DNA from: DATLWN01 sp963764315
GTDB lineage: Bacteria > Pseudomonadota > Zetaproteobacteria > Mariprofundales > Mariprofundaceae
Length of the DNA stretch: 64,000 nt
Assembly: GCA_963764315.1 (NCBI GenBank)
Contig: CAVXSB010000002.1
Location: 478,536-542,535 of the forward strand
Direction of reading: 5' to 3'
Part shown: piece by piece, positions 53,813 to 62,102 of the stretch
Numbering within the stretch: position 1 is the stretch's first letter
How the letters are laid out: each line of letters starts with the position of its first letter
Position numbers and translations under genes: made by a program
Notes under the pieces: model-generated
Told to the model about the DNA's origin: nothing
The model's database searches: none
The model's input: only the letters and a program-made list of their open reading frames with translations

Positions 53813-54178
53813 ATGGAGCTTTTCGGCATCGGATGGACGGAGATGCTCGTCATCGGGATCGTGGCCCTGATCGTCGTCGGCCCCCAGCGCCTGCCTGAGG
53901 TCGCGCGCACCATCGGCCGCGCCATCGGCTATTTTTCGCAACAATGGCGAAACATCCAGCAACAGATCCGCGAGCCCATCGAGAATGAGGTCAACCACAT
54001 CAAGGGTGATATCCAACAGGTCCGCGATCCCATCGAAGGGGAAGTCAGGAACATCAAGGGCAGCATCCAGGACTTCAAGGACGAGATCAGCGGCACCAAG
54101 CCGCGCAGCCCCAAGGCCAAGGCTAAGGCATCCGAGCCTGCAGAGCCCGCCGAACCAGAGGAGTCGAAACGCAGTTGA
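53813..54178 (+). CDS. tatB: Sec-independent protein translocase TatB
   Basis: The Tat receptor subunit, 121 residues. MELFGIGWTEMLVIGIVALIVVGPQRLPEVARTIGR is the TatB signature with the conserved Glu8-type residue. The middle contains a tandem helical repeat (REPIENEVNHIKGDIQQ / RDPIEGEVRNIKGSIQ), then a Lys/Ala/Pro/Glu tail. Its stop overlaps the tatC start. Confidence 0.95.
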   Translation: MELFGIGWTEMLVIGIVALIVVGPQRLPEVARTIGRAIGYFSQQWRNIQQQIREPIENEVNHIKGDIQQVRDPIEGEVRNIKGSIQDFKDEISGTKPRSPKAKAKASEPAEPAEPEESKRS

Positions 54179-54918
54179 TCTCGCATCTGGTTGAACTGCG
54201 CAAACGCCTGCTGCGCTACGTCCTCATTCTCCTGCTCGCCTTCGGCCTGTGCTCGTGGCAGTCGGACCTGCTGTTCTCCATCCTCTCCGCGCCGTTACGC
54301 CACGCACTCGGCCCGCATCCGATGATGGTGTTCACCGCCCCGCACGAGGCCTTCGTCACCTACCTGCGCGTGGGCATTTTCTTCTCCTTCTTCCTGACCT
54401 TCCCTTGGCTGCTGGCGGAGATATGGGCCTTCATCGTGCCGGGCTTGTACGAACACGAGCGGCGCGTATTCACGCCGCTGTTGTTGATCGGCGCCATGCT
54501 GTTCTACGGCGGCGGCATGTTCGCCTACTTCGGGGTATTCCCGTTCGCCTTCAAGTTCTTCTTCAGCTTCGCCTCGGGCGAGATCACGGCCATGCCCTCG
54601 CTGAAGGAGTCCCTGACGCTGTTCATGCGCATGCTGTTCGCCTTCGGCATCGCCTTCGAACTGCCGATGGTGCTGTTGCTGCTGATGCGCTTCGAGGTGC
54701 TGACGCCGGAGAAGCTCAGCGCCAACCGCGGCTATGTGGTGCTGCTGATCTTCATTGCCTCCGCCGTGCTGACGCCGCCGGACGTGATGACCCAGATGAT
54801 GCTGGCCGGGCCGATGTGGCTGCTGTTCGAGGTGACACTGATCGGCAACCGCCTGCTCGAACGGCGCAAGCGGCGCCTGCAGACTACCGAGACCGAGCCG
54901 GAGAGCCCATCCGAATAG
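54175..54918 (+). CDS. tatC: Sec-independent protein translocase TatC
   Basis: Six-helix Tat core that binds twin-arginine signals. 247 residues: SHLVELRKRLLRYVLI, the periplasmic loop APHEAFVTYLRVGIFFSFFLTFPWLLAEIWAFIVPGLYEHER, and F-ELP at FGIAFELPMVLL. The start is TTG at 54175 within the tatB stop (TTGA), so translation is coupled. Converges on the response-regulator gene with 7 bases between. Confidence 0.95.
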   Translation: MISHLVELRKRLLRYVLILLLAFGLCSWQSDLLFSILSAPLRHALGPHPMMVFTAPHEAFVTYLRVGIFFSFFLTFPWLLAEIWAFIVPGLYEHERRVFTPLLLIGAMLFYGGGMFAYFGVFPFAFKFFFSFASGEITAMPSLKESLTLFMRMLFAFGIAFELPMVLLLLMRFEVLTPEKLSANRGYVVLLIFIASAVLTPPDVMTQMMLAGPMWLLFEVTLIGNRLLERRKRRLQTTETEPESPSE

Positions 54919-54925
54919 GCGAGCC

Positions 54926-55303
54926 TCAGCGCGGACGCAAGGTGACCAACAATTCCCGCACCTCGTCGGCAAAGCTCAGTGAATTGATGGGCTTGGACAT
55001 ATAGGCATCAAAGCCCTCCGACAGCAGGCGCACCTCATCGCCCTTCATCACCGAGGCCGTCAGTACCACAACCGGAATATGTGCAGTCGTCGGTTCGGCA
55101 CGCAGGGCACGCAGGGCCTCCAGCCCACTGATGCCGGGCATGCGCATATCCATCAGGATCAGATCCGGCTGCATGCGCTTGGCCCGTTCGAACCCAGCCA
55201 GCCCGTTATCCTCAATGGCAGTCTCGAAGCCGCCCAGCTCCAGCACCTCGCGCGTCAGCTCCAGATTCAGCTCGTTGTCATCGACAACCAAGATCTTCGT
55301 CAT
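54926..55303 (-). CDS. Single-domain response regulator
   Basis: A 125-residue stand-alone receiver: acidic pocket LVVDDNELN, phospho-acceptor Asp in LILMDMRMPGISG, Thr in VVLTAS and Lys in MSKPINS. No output domain, so it acts by protein contact or as a phosphorelay intermediate. ATG shares ATGA with the hybrid-kinase stop; last gene of the four-gene signalling operon. Confidence 0.92.
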   Translation of the reverse strand: MTKILVVDDNELNLELTREVLELGGFETAIEDNGLAGFERAKRMQPDLILMDMRMPGISGLEALRALRAEPTTAHIPVVVLTASVMKGDEVRLLSEGFDAYMSKPINSLSFADEVRELLVTLRPR

Positions 55304-58300
55304 GTCAGCAGATCCCCTACCCTTCCCTGATCCCCGCCGGAACGGTGGGCCTCGGTAATGCGCCAGTCCAGCTCGCTGAGCAGCGTCGCGACATCTTCTC
55401 CATCGGCGCCATAGTGCACCGCCCCAAACGAAAGCGTCAGCCTCCCGACCTCCTCGCCAGGCAGCGGGAATCGCTGATGGCGCACGCGCAGGCGGATCTT
55501 CTCGGCCACCCGTCCGGCCCCCTCTGCCGAGATGTTCGGAAGGAACAAGGCAAAGCGCGAAACCCCGACATGGGCGCAGACATCGCCGCGCCGGGTCACC
55601 GCCTTGACCATCGCCACGATCTCCTTCAACGCCACCAGCCCCCAGCGTTCGCCATAATGCTGGACATAGGCCTCATACCCATCGACCTCCCAGCCGATCA
55701 GGGAGAAGCGCTGCGCATAGCGACTGGCATTGGATATCTCCTGTTCGAGCCGGCGCTGCAGGTAGCGCGTGTTGAAGCAATTCAGTGTGGCATCGATCAG
55801 GTGCGCCTGCACCGGATACACCATCTCCAGCTTATGCAGCTGACGCAGAATCTCCGCCCTGCCCGTCGCCCCCTTAAGCAGTACGCGCTCGACCTCGCTG
55901 CCCAGCTTCAGGGATTCCTCACGGGACAGATCCTTGGCCGTGTAGATCATGACAGGGATATCGGTGGCACTCGGATGCTGGCGCAATCGTGAGACCACCT
56001 CATAGCCGGTGATGCCGGGCATCATCAGATCGAGGATGATCAGGTCAGGCTCGCGCTCGATGGCCAAGCGCACGCCATCATCGCCGTTCTTGGCCAGGAT
56101 CACCCCGTATCCCTCGGTCACCAGGGTTTCCTTCAGGAACTCCCGTACCGTCTCATCATCATCGATGACCAACACCTTCGGTATATAGACCGATGGGCGG
56201 TGACCGCTGAAGCGGCCGAAGCGGGATATCGCGTCCAGCAGCTCGTTCTTCTCGATACCGCCACCCACGACGCCCACCGTGCCCATCGAGAACTCGGGCG
56301 CCTCGACGGTACCCCCGGCGAGGATGACCGGTAGCTCCCTTGTGGCCGGCGCACTCTTGATCAGCTGCAGTTGCCGATGCAGCTCATCCGTATGTTCCGA
56401 CAGGCCCAGCATGATCAGGAAGGGACAGTGATGTTCGGCGGCATCCAGCATCTGCGAAAGATCCGCATAGATGCCGCGATAACCCTCTTGGCTAAGGATG
56501 GCGATGATGGCCTCGGCCCTTTCCCTGGAGGTATCGACAACCAGAATGCACGGTTCGGGGGCACGGTCCGGCACCACCTCCATGACCTCGGCAGCCGTCG
56601 GCGCGGAGGAGGACTCGGACTCGGATTGGGCCAGCGGCGACTCGGCCGCCTCGGCGCCTACCCGCACAGGCAACTCGATCCTGAAGCGGCTGCCCGAACC
56701 CGGAAGGCTCTGTTCAAGCAGCAGGTTGCCGCCCAGCAGATCGATCTGCCGGCGCGCCAATGCCAGGCCGAGGCCCGTACCCCCATGCTTGCGATCGAGC
56801 CCTCCCTTGGCCTGCACAAAGGGCTCGAAGATCCGTTCCTGATCCTCCACCGCGATGCCGATGCCGGTGTCCCGCACCGAGGCTTCGATCTGGAACCTGC
56901 CAGCGGCAGGCGAGCCGAGGCCGATATCGAGCCTGACCTCACCATCATCGGTGAACTTGATGGCATTGCCCACCAGATTGATCAGAACCTGGTGAAGCTT
57001 GCCGCAGTCGGCGATCACGGTGCTGTCCGCCCCTTCCCCTTCATGCAACTGCAAGGCGATGCCCTTGGCACCGGCCAGCGGCTTCAACTCGGAGATCACC
57101 TGCCGCGCAAGCTGGCTCGGCACGCACCGCGTTTCCTCGATATGCATCATGCCCGCCTCGATCTTGCTGATGTCGAGCAGGTCGTTGATGATGCTCAGCA
57201 GGCGCTTGCCACTGGTATGGATATGCTCCACATAGCGCACCTGCTTATCGTTCATCGGCCCGATGCGGGGGTTCCCCAGCAGGTCGGAAAAGCCGATGAT
57301 GGCATTCAGCGGCGTGCGCAGCTCGTGGCTGGTGTTGGCCAGGAACTGGTTCTTCGCCTCACTGGCCCGGGTGAGGTCCTCGTTCATCAGCTCCAGCTCG
57401 ACCTCATGGGAGCGCAGTTGCCGATTCAATGTCGACAGTTCGCGGGTCCGCTCCTCCACGCGCTGTTCCAGTTTCACATTGGCCGCGTTCAGCGATTCCA
57501 TGTGGCGGGCATTGGCCAGGGCCACGGCGCAAGCTGCCGTCAGCACGCGCACTGTGAGCTCATCATCCGCTCCGAACGACTGGTGCCCGTGCTTGTCGGT
57601 CAGATACAGCGCGCCCAGCATCATGTCCCCGAAGACGATCGGCGCTCCGAGAAAGCTGGTCATCGCCGGATGCTTTGCGGGGAAGCCGACGCTGGCCGGA
57701 TGCCCGGCGATATGGTCGATGCGCACGAGCTGACGCTGATCCCACAGCAGACCCAGCAGGCCCTTGCCCACCGGGAAGGATCCCATCTTCGCGATCTCGC
57801 CCTCATCGATACCCAAAGGAATGAAATGCTTGTTCTGATCCCTGTCGAGATAGCCCAACATGGCATACTTGGCATCGGTGATCTCCATGGCCAGCTCGCC
57901 CAGACGCCTCAGCACCTGTTCGCTGACCGAACTACGCGACAGTTGGATGACCGCCTCGGTCAGCGCCTCCTGCTGCCTTCTAAGCCGGCCTTCCCTGTCG
58001 ATCTCCTCCACCAGGTGGGACACCAGGGCATTGAAGTTCGTGGCCACCGCCCCGAGCTCATCCTTGCGCCTCTGATCGGCACGATGCGACAGGTCACCGC
58101 TGCGGATGCGGTCCGAGACCTCGGCGAGGCTGGACAGCGGCGTGAACACCTGCCGACGCAGGCCAAGCCACGTCCCCCCCATCAACAGGCAGGCGATGGT
58201 ACCGAAGATGAAGGCGGCATGATCCTGCAAACGGGTCATCTGGCTGTCGGCCTCGGCCGTGGAGATATTGAGCATCAGCACGCCGCGCAGGGGATTGGCC

Positions 58301-58818
58301 GTATAGCCGTGGCAATGCAGACAGGCCTGCTCCACCCTGATCGGATAGAGGAAGGTCAGATGATCGCCATGCCTGATTTTGACATCCCCGAGTTTCCGCG
58401 TCGCAACCTGCGTGAACTGCGCCGCCATGCTGGCGGGGATATGTTCGGGTGGACGCGATGCCGACTTACGGGTGAAGCGTTTGGTTTTAAGGAATGCGTT
58501 GACATGATTGATGGTTTTCTGGTCGATGAAGGCCTCGGTGCCGTTCACGCGAAAGACCTTGGCATCCTGCACCTGGGGAAGTGCGTCGATGCGGCGTATC
58601 CAGTCATGGGCGATATTGCCGGCCCCGGCAAGCATGATGCTCTTCAGGCTCGCCACCAGTGACTGGGCTGTCAGAACGGCCTTACGATCCTCTTCCTGCC
58701 GCATGAGATCGCGATCCTGGGTGACCAGCCAGGAATACCCCAAGGCCAACATCGTGACCAGCAATACGCCCAGGGTCATGGCTATGCGCAGACTCAGGCT
58801 GTGACGAAGCGATTTCAT
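55300..58818 (-). CDS. Hybrid sensor kinase with periplasmic heme-c motif, GAF, two receivers and degenerate GGDEF
   Basis: A 1172-residue inner-membrane kinase. Order: TM1 (12-32); periplasmic domain with CLHCH at 166-170, a c-type heme site like Tll0287/DUF3365 sensors; TM2 (about 200-220); HAMP (222-275); GAF (290-440); coiled coil; HisKA with phospho-His498 (NTSHELRTPLN); HATPase (GGTGLGLALARRQ); a receiver lacking the phospho-Asp (about 760-870); an intact receiver (LVIDDDE, LIILDLMMPGITG); and a GGDEF-like end where the active site reads GVSRF, so it should not make c-di-GMP. It probably senses redox state or a gas such as NO or O2. Confidence 0.9.
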   Translation of the reverse strand: MKSLRHSLSLRIAMTLGVLLVTMLALGYSWLVTQDRDLMRQEEDRKAVLTAQSLVASLKSIMLAGAGNIAHDWIRRIDALPQVQDAKVFRVNGTEAFIDQKTINHVNAFLKTKRFTRKSASRPPEHIPASMAAQFTQVATRKLGDVKIRHGDHLTFLYPIRVEQACLHCHGYTANPLRGVLMLNISTAEADSQMTRLQDHAAFIFGTIACLLMGGTWLGLRRQVFTPLSSLAEVSDRIRSGDLSHRADQRRKDELGAVATNFNALVSHLVEEIDREGRLRRQQEALTEAVIQLSRSSVSEQVLRRLGELAMEITDAKYAMLGYLDRDQNKHFIPLGIDEGEIAKMGSFPVGKGLLGLLWDQRQLVRIDHIAGHPASVGFPAKHPAMTSFLGAPIVFGDMMLGALYLTDKHGHQSFGADDELTVRVLTAACAVALANARHMESLNAANVKLEQRVEERTRELSTLNRQLRSHEVELELMNEDLTRASEAKNQFLANTSHELRTPLNAIIGFSDLLGNPRIGPMNDKQVRYVEHIHTSGKRLLSIINDLLDISKIEAGMMHIEETRCVPSQLARQVISELKPLAGAKGIALQLHEGEGADSTVIADCGKLHQVLINLVGNAIKFTDDGEVRLDIGLGSPAAGRFQIEASVRDTGIGIAVEDQERIFEPFVQAKGGLDRKHGGTGLGLALARRQIDLLGGNLLLEQSLPGSGSRFRIELPVRVGAEAAESPLAQSESESSSAPTAAEVMEVVPDRAPEPCILVVDTSRERAEAIIAILSQEGYRGIYADLSQMLDAAEHHCPFLIMLGLSEHTDELHRQLQLIKSAPATRELPVILAGGTVEAPEFSMGTVGVVGGGIEKNELLDAISRFGRFSGHRPSVYIPKVLVIDDDETVREFLKETLVTEGYGVILAKNGDDGVRLAIEREPDLIILDLMMPGITGYEVVSRLRQHPSATDIPVMIYTAKDLSREESLKLGSEVERVLLKGATGRAEILRQLHKLEMVYPVQAHLIDATLNCFNTRYLQRRLEQEISNASRYAQRFSLIGWEVDGYEAYVQHYGERWGLVALKEIVAMVKAVTRRGDVCAHVGVSRFALFLPNISAEGAGRVAEKIRLRVRHQRFPLPGEEVGRLTLSFGAVHYGADGEDVATLLSELDWRITEAHRSGGDQGRVGDLLT

Positions 58819-59183
58819 CCGGTCCGTACCTCAGGGCTCTTGAAAATGGATGCGAAGATCGCCATCAGATCGGCCAGATCGACGGGCTTGCAGATCACCG
58901 GCACGTCGAAGCCTTCCGTATCCGGCTCATGGGCACCACTGAGAATGAATGTGGTAGAAAGCAGCGTGGGCATGTGTATCTTGATCCAACGCAGTAGGTC
59001 CAAACCATTATCGTTGCCGCAATTCAGATCGGTGATCACCGCATCCACCGCTTGTGCCTGCAGCAAATCGACGGCTTGGCCGACGCTTCTGGCGACCAGC
59101 ACCGCGTAATCGACGGATAATGCCTCCCGGAACAATTCCAGAAGCATCTGTTCATCATCGACGATAAGGATGGTCGGACGCAT
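58815..59183 (-). CDS. Response-regulator receiver protein
   Basis: A 122-residue stand-alone receiver: ILIVDDEQMLLELFREAL, phospho-Asp in AVITDLNCGNDNGLDLL, Ser in FILSGAH and Lys in VICKPVDL. The Pro that normally follows the phospho-Asp loop is absent. It overlaps the kinase start by ATGA and follows the HTH-receiver gene by two bases, so all four products should be made together. Confidence 0.88.
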   Translation of the reverse strand: MRPTILIVDDEQMLLELFREALSVDYAVLVARSVGQAVDLLQAQAVDAVITDLNCGNDNGLDLLRWIKIHMPTLLSTTFILSGAHEPDTEGFDVPVICKPVDLADLMAIFASIFKSPEVRTG

Positions 59184-59185
59184 GC

Positions 59186-59791
59186 CTAACAGCCTCCGAC
59201 GCCCGGAATGCGTGCAGCGACAGGCTGCAGCAGGGGTAGCGCGACCTGCAGGAAATCCTCGACCCCGGCAGGCTTGAGCAGAATGGCATCGGGCCTGGAT
59301 TCCTCCACCTTGCGCATCACCAGTCGCCGATCTCCGGCCCCGGTATAGACGAGGATCTTCATGCCGGCGCATAGCTCCGGCCGGGAACGCAGACGGTGCA
59401 ACAACTCCAAGCCGTTGATCTCCGGCATCATGATATCCAGCACCAGTAACGCAGGGCGCAGGCGGCCGATCTGGATCAGGCCGGTATAGCCGTCATGAGC
59501 GCATTCGACCTCGCAGTCGATGGAGGCACAGGCAATGGCGCCGCCAATGAAGTCGCAGGTCTGGGCATCATCATCGACGACCAGAACGCGAGAGACGACT
59601 TCCGACCTGGCCGGCCGCATCGAGGCGATGAAACGCAGGAAATCGCGCCGCGGAAGACGCCAATGACCCCCAGGGGTCTGCATGTATGGGAGACGGCCCT
59701 GGCGAATCCAGCGCTTAATGGTATTGACCCCAACGCCGCACATGCGCGCCGCCTCTCCCGTCGTCAGGTAATCCACGGTTAAACTCCCCAT
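59186..59791 (-). CDS. Response regulator with N-terminal MerR/excisionase-type HTH
   Basis: A 201-residue regulator with the DNA-binding domain first (LTTGEAARMCGVGVNTIKRWIRQGRLPYMQTPGGHWRLPRRDFLRFI, BldC/excisionase type) and a receiver second (VLVVDDDAQ, LLVLDIMMPEINGLEL, VYTGAG, LLKPAG). This order is the reverse of common regulators. It leads the operon and is the only DNA-binding member. ATG 59791 is taken; GTG 59776 (VDYLTTGEAA) with GGGGAG upstream is an alternative. Confidence 0.9.
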   Translation of the reverse strand: MGSLTVDYLTTGEAARMCGVGVNTIKRWIRQGRLPYMQTPGGHWRLPRRDFLRFIASMRPARSEVVSRVLVVDDDAQTCDFIGGAIACASIDCEVECAHDGYTGLIQIGRLRPALLVLDIMMPEINGLELLHRLRSRPELCAGMKILVYTGAGDRRLVMRKVEESRPDAILLKPAGVEDFLQVALPLLQPVAARIPGVGGC

Positions 59792-59842
59792 CCCTCTCGG
59801 CCATGGATACTTTGCACCAAATGGATGATTTGTCCACTTTTT

Positions 59843-59883
59843 ATAGGTATAAACACCTATTGTTATACAGGAGAAATACCTAT
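59843..59883. promoter_or_regulatory. Array of ACCTAT half-sites upstream of the signalling operon
   Basis: ATAGGT (59843-59848) and ACCTAT (59855-59860) form an inverted pair with a 6-base gap; another ACCTAT lies at 59878-59883, 23 bases on, about two helical turns. They lie 50-90 bases before the HTH-receiver start in an AT-rich patch. Plausible autoregulatory site. Confidence 0.45.
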
Positions 59884-59961
59884 GCCATGGCGATGAGGGC
59901 AGGAATGCTCAGGGCATGGCGGCATCCAAAACGGGAAGGGGGTCAGGCCATATAAAGAAAA

Positions 59962-59981
59962 AGGGGCGACGCATCGCCCCT
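59962..59981 (-). terminator. Rho-independent terminator after icd
   Basis: An 8-base perfect stem (59962-59969 and 59974-59981) with a 4-base loop; on the minus strand it is followed by TTTTTCTTT. It starts 10 bases after the icd stop. Confidence 0.88.
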
Positions 59982-59990
59982 CGATAGCGA

Positions 59991-61754
59991 TCAGTAGCTC
60001 TTGCGGAACTCCGTGGCATGGCATTTCGGGCAGGGCGGGATGCGCCCGGTCTTCTTGAAATGCATCTCGTTGCCGCAGGCCACGCAGGTCAGCGTGCCGG
60101 CGCTGGTGATCTCGCCGGAGCGATAGTCCAGCACCTTGCCGGTGCGATGGGCCAGAGCGGACAGCGTCGAGCCCGCGCTCTCCAGCAAAGACGTCAGCGA
60201 AGCCAGCGCCCCCGCACCGAGGCGGGACGGGTTGAGACGGCGGCGCGCCTCATCACCGAGATTACGCCAGGCTTCGGCGGTAAAGCCGAGGTCACGCTCC
60301 ATGAACACCTTCAGCCTTTTGCCCTGTGCATCGGAAAACTCGCCGGCAGCGGTCAGCTGCACGCGCGCCTTTTCCAAGGCCTCGCGGGCGAATTCGGCGC
60401 TGCGCTCCGCTCCGCCCTCGAACAGCTCCTTGAAGCGGGCGGCCAGCGCATCGTACTGGTCTTCCTCGCGTTCGGCCGAGGTCTTGGTTTCCTTATCCTC
60501 GCTCATGTGATCGATAATAGCATCTCCGAACTGACTCGTGGAAAGCTTGGTCGCCCCTTCCATCAGGCGTTCGAAATCATAGGTCACGGTCTTGGCGGCG
60601 ATGGCGCCATCGATGCCGCGCAGGATCAGGTCCGCAGCCTCGGTCCAGCCCATATAGCGGAGCATCATCTCACCGGAAAGGATCACCGAGCTCGGATTGA
60701 CCATGTCCTTGTCAGCGTACTTCGGGGCGGTGCCGTGCGTGGCCTCGAAGATCGCGTGACCGGATACGTAGTTGATATTGGCGCCGGGGGCGATGCCGAT
60801 ACCGCCGACCTGGGCGGCCAGCGCATCGGAGATGTAATCCCCGTTCAGATTCAGGGTGGCAAGAACGTCGAATTCCTGCGGACGGGTCAGCACCTGCTGC
60901 AGGGCGATGTCGGCGATGGCGTCCTTGATGACGATGCCGTTAGGCAGCTTGCACCAAGGCCCGCCATCGATCTCCTCGGCGCCGAACTCGCGCTTGGCCA
61001 GCTCATAGCCCCAGTTCCGGAAGGCACCCTCCGTGAACTTCATGATATTGCCCTTGTGCACCAGCGTCACGGACTTGCGTCCGTTGTCGATGGCGTACTG
61101 GATGGCGGCGCGCACCAGGCGCTCGGTGCCCTCGCGCGATACCGGCTTGATGCCGATACCACTGGTTTCGGGGAAGCGAATCTTATCGACACCCATCTGC
61201 TTCTGCAGATAGCCGATCAGTTTCTTGACCTCGGGGGAGCCCTCGGCCCATTCGATGCCGGCGTAGATGTCCTCCGAATTCTCGCGGAAGATCACCATGT
61301 CCACATACTCCGGATGCTTGACCGGGCTGGGCACACCATCGAAGTACTTCACCGGGCGCAGGCAGACGTACAGATCGAGCTGCTGGCGCAGGGCCACGTT
61401 CAGCGAGCGGATGCCGCCGCCGATCGGCGTGGTCAGCGGCCCCTTCAGACCGATCAGGTATTCGCGGAAGGCATCCAGCGTCTCGGCCGGCAGCCAGGCC
61501 TCATCGGTTTGGCCGTACATGTTCCAGGCCTTCTCGCCGGCATAGACCTCCATCCAGGCAATGCTGCGCTTGCCCTGGTAGGCATGCGCCACCGCGGCAT
61601 CGAGCACGCGCTTGGCGGCGCGCCAGATATCGCGGCCTGTGCCATCACCCTCGATGAAGGTGATGATCGGCTGATCGGGAACGACCAGCTCGCCGTTCTC
61701 CCCCATGCGGACCTTTTCGCCAGACTGCGGCGCTTCGATCTTGTCGAATTTCAT
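59991..61754 (-). CDS. icd: NADP-type isocitrate dehydrogenase fused to a YbeL/DUF1451-like zinc-ribbon domain
   Basis: Residues 1-417 are a complete TCA-cycle isocitrate dehydrogenase: TFIEGDGTG, the phosphorylatable Ser117 in GGGIRSLNVALRQQLDLYVCLRP, FRENSEDIYAGIEW, ATLNLNGDYISDALAAQVGG and the natural end FGDAIIDHM. In place of a stop the frame continues 170 residues: a charged helical part (EDQYDALAARFKELFEGG) and a C-terminal zinc ribbon (LTCVACG, PPCPKCH) like E. coli YbeL. Met417 (60504-60506) looks like the ancestral start of the second protein. Start 61754 by GGGGAG. Confidence 0.93.
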   Translation of the reverse strand: MKFDKIEAPQSGEKVRMGENGELVVPDQPIITFIEGDGTGRDIWRAAKRVLDAAVAHAYQGKRSIAWMEVYAGEKAWNMYGQTDEAWLPAETLDAFREYLIGLKGPLTTPIGGGIRSLNVALRQQLDLYVCLRPVKYFDGVPSPVKHPEYVDMVIFRENSEDIYAGIEWAEGSPEVKKLIGYLQKQMGVDKIRFPETSGIGIKPVSREGTERLVRAAIQYAIDNGRKSVTLVHKGNIMKFTEGAFRNWGYELAKREFGAEEIDGGPWCKLPNGIVIKDAIADIALQQVLTRPQEFDVLATLNLNGDYISDALAAQVGGIGIAPGANINYVSGHAIFEATHGTAPKYADKDMVNPSSVILSGEMMLRYMGWTEAADLILRGIDGAIAAKTVTYDFERLMEGATKLSTSQFGDAIIDHMSEDKETKTSAEREEDQYDALAARFKELFEGGAERSAEFAREALEKARVQLTAAGEFSDAQGKRLKVFMERDLGFTAEAWRNLGDEARRRLNPSRLGAGALASLTSLLESAGSTLSALAHRTGKVLDYRSGEITSAGTLTCVACGNEMHFKKTGRIPPCPKCHATEFRKSY

Positions 61755-61780
61755 AACATCTCCCCGGGTCAATGCACGGA

Positions 61781-62071
61781 TTACTTATCGTGAAACTGGG
61801 CGGCGTGCTGGGCCTTGTGCTTGGCCTCCAGCGCCTTGCGCCGGGCCAGTTCGTACTGTTCCCGGTCGATGGCCGTCGCGGCCTCCTGCAGCGCCTGCTC
61901 GGCGCTCTTCAGTTCCCGCTTAGCCTGCGGCTGGGCGGAGTGAATCTGCTTGGCCGCATCGATGGCCGATCTGGCCTCGGCCATTTCCTGAACCGGGGGC
62001 GCGACGGCACACCCTGCCAGGGCCGCCATCAGCAGCAGAGAAAGGACGCCTGCCTTCCATTTTCTCACCAT
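61781..62071 (-). CDS. DUF4398-family lipoprotein
   Basis: A 96-residue protein with lipoprotein signal (VLSLLLMAALAGC) and a helical mature part (EMAEARSAIDAAKQIHSAQPQAKRELKSAEQALQEAATAIDREQYELARRKALEAKHKAQ), the alpha-helical hairpin of DUF4398. Members often accompany OmpA-like proteins in the outer membrane; here it lies between aspS and icd, 31 and 26 bases away, so co-transcription is likely. Confidence 0.82.
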   Translation of the reverse strand: MVRKWKAGVLSLLLMAALAGCAVAPPVQEMAEARSAIDAAKQIHSAQPQAKRELKSAEQALQEAATAIDREQYELARRKALEAKHKAQHAAQFHDK

Positions 62072-62102
62072 CAGGTAAGATTCAACCCTGCCATCACCCT
62101 TG

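Noticed and set aside
56371..58662. A 763-codon plus-strand frame inside the hybrid kinase
   Set aside because: Shadow of the kinase; no motif, no ribosome site.
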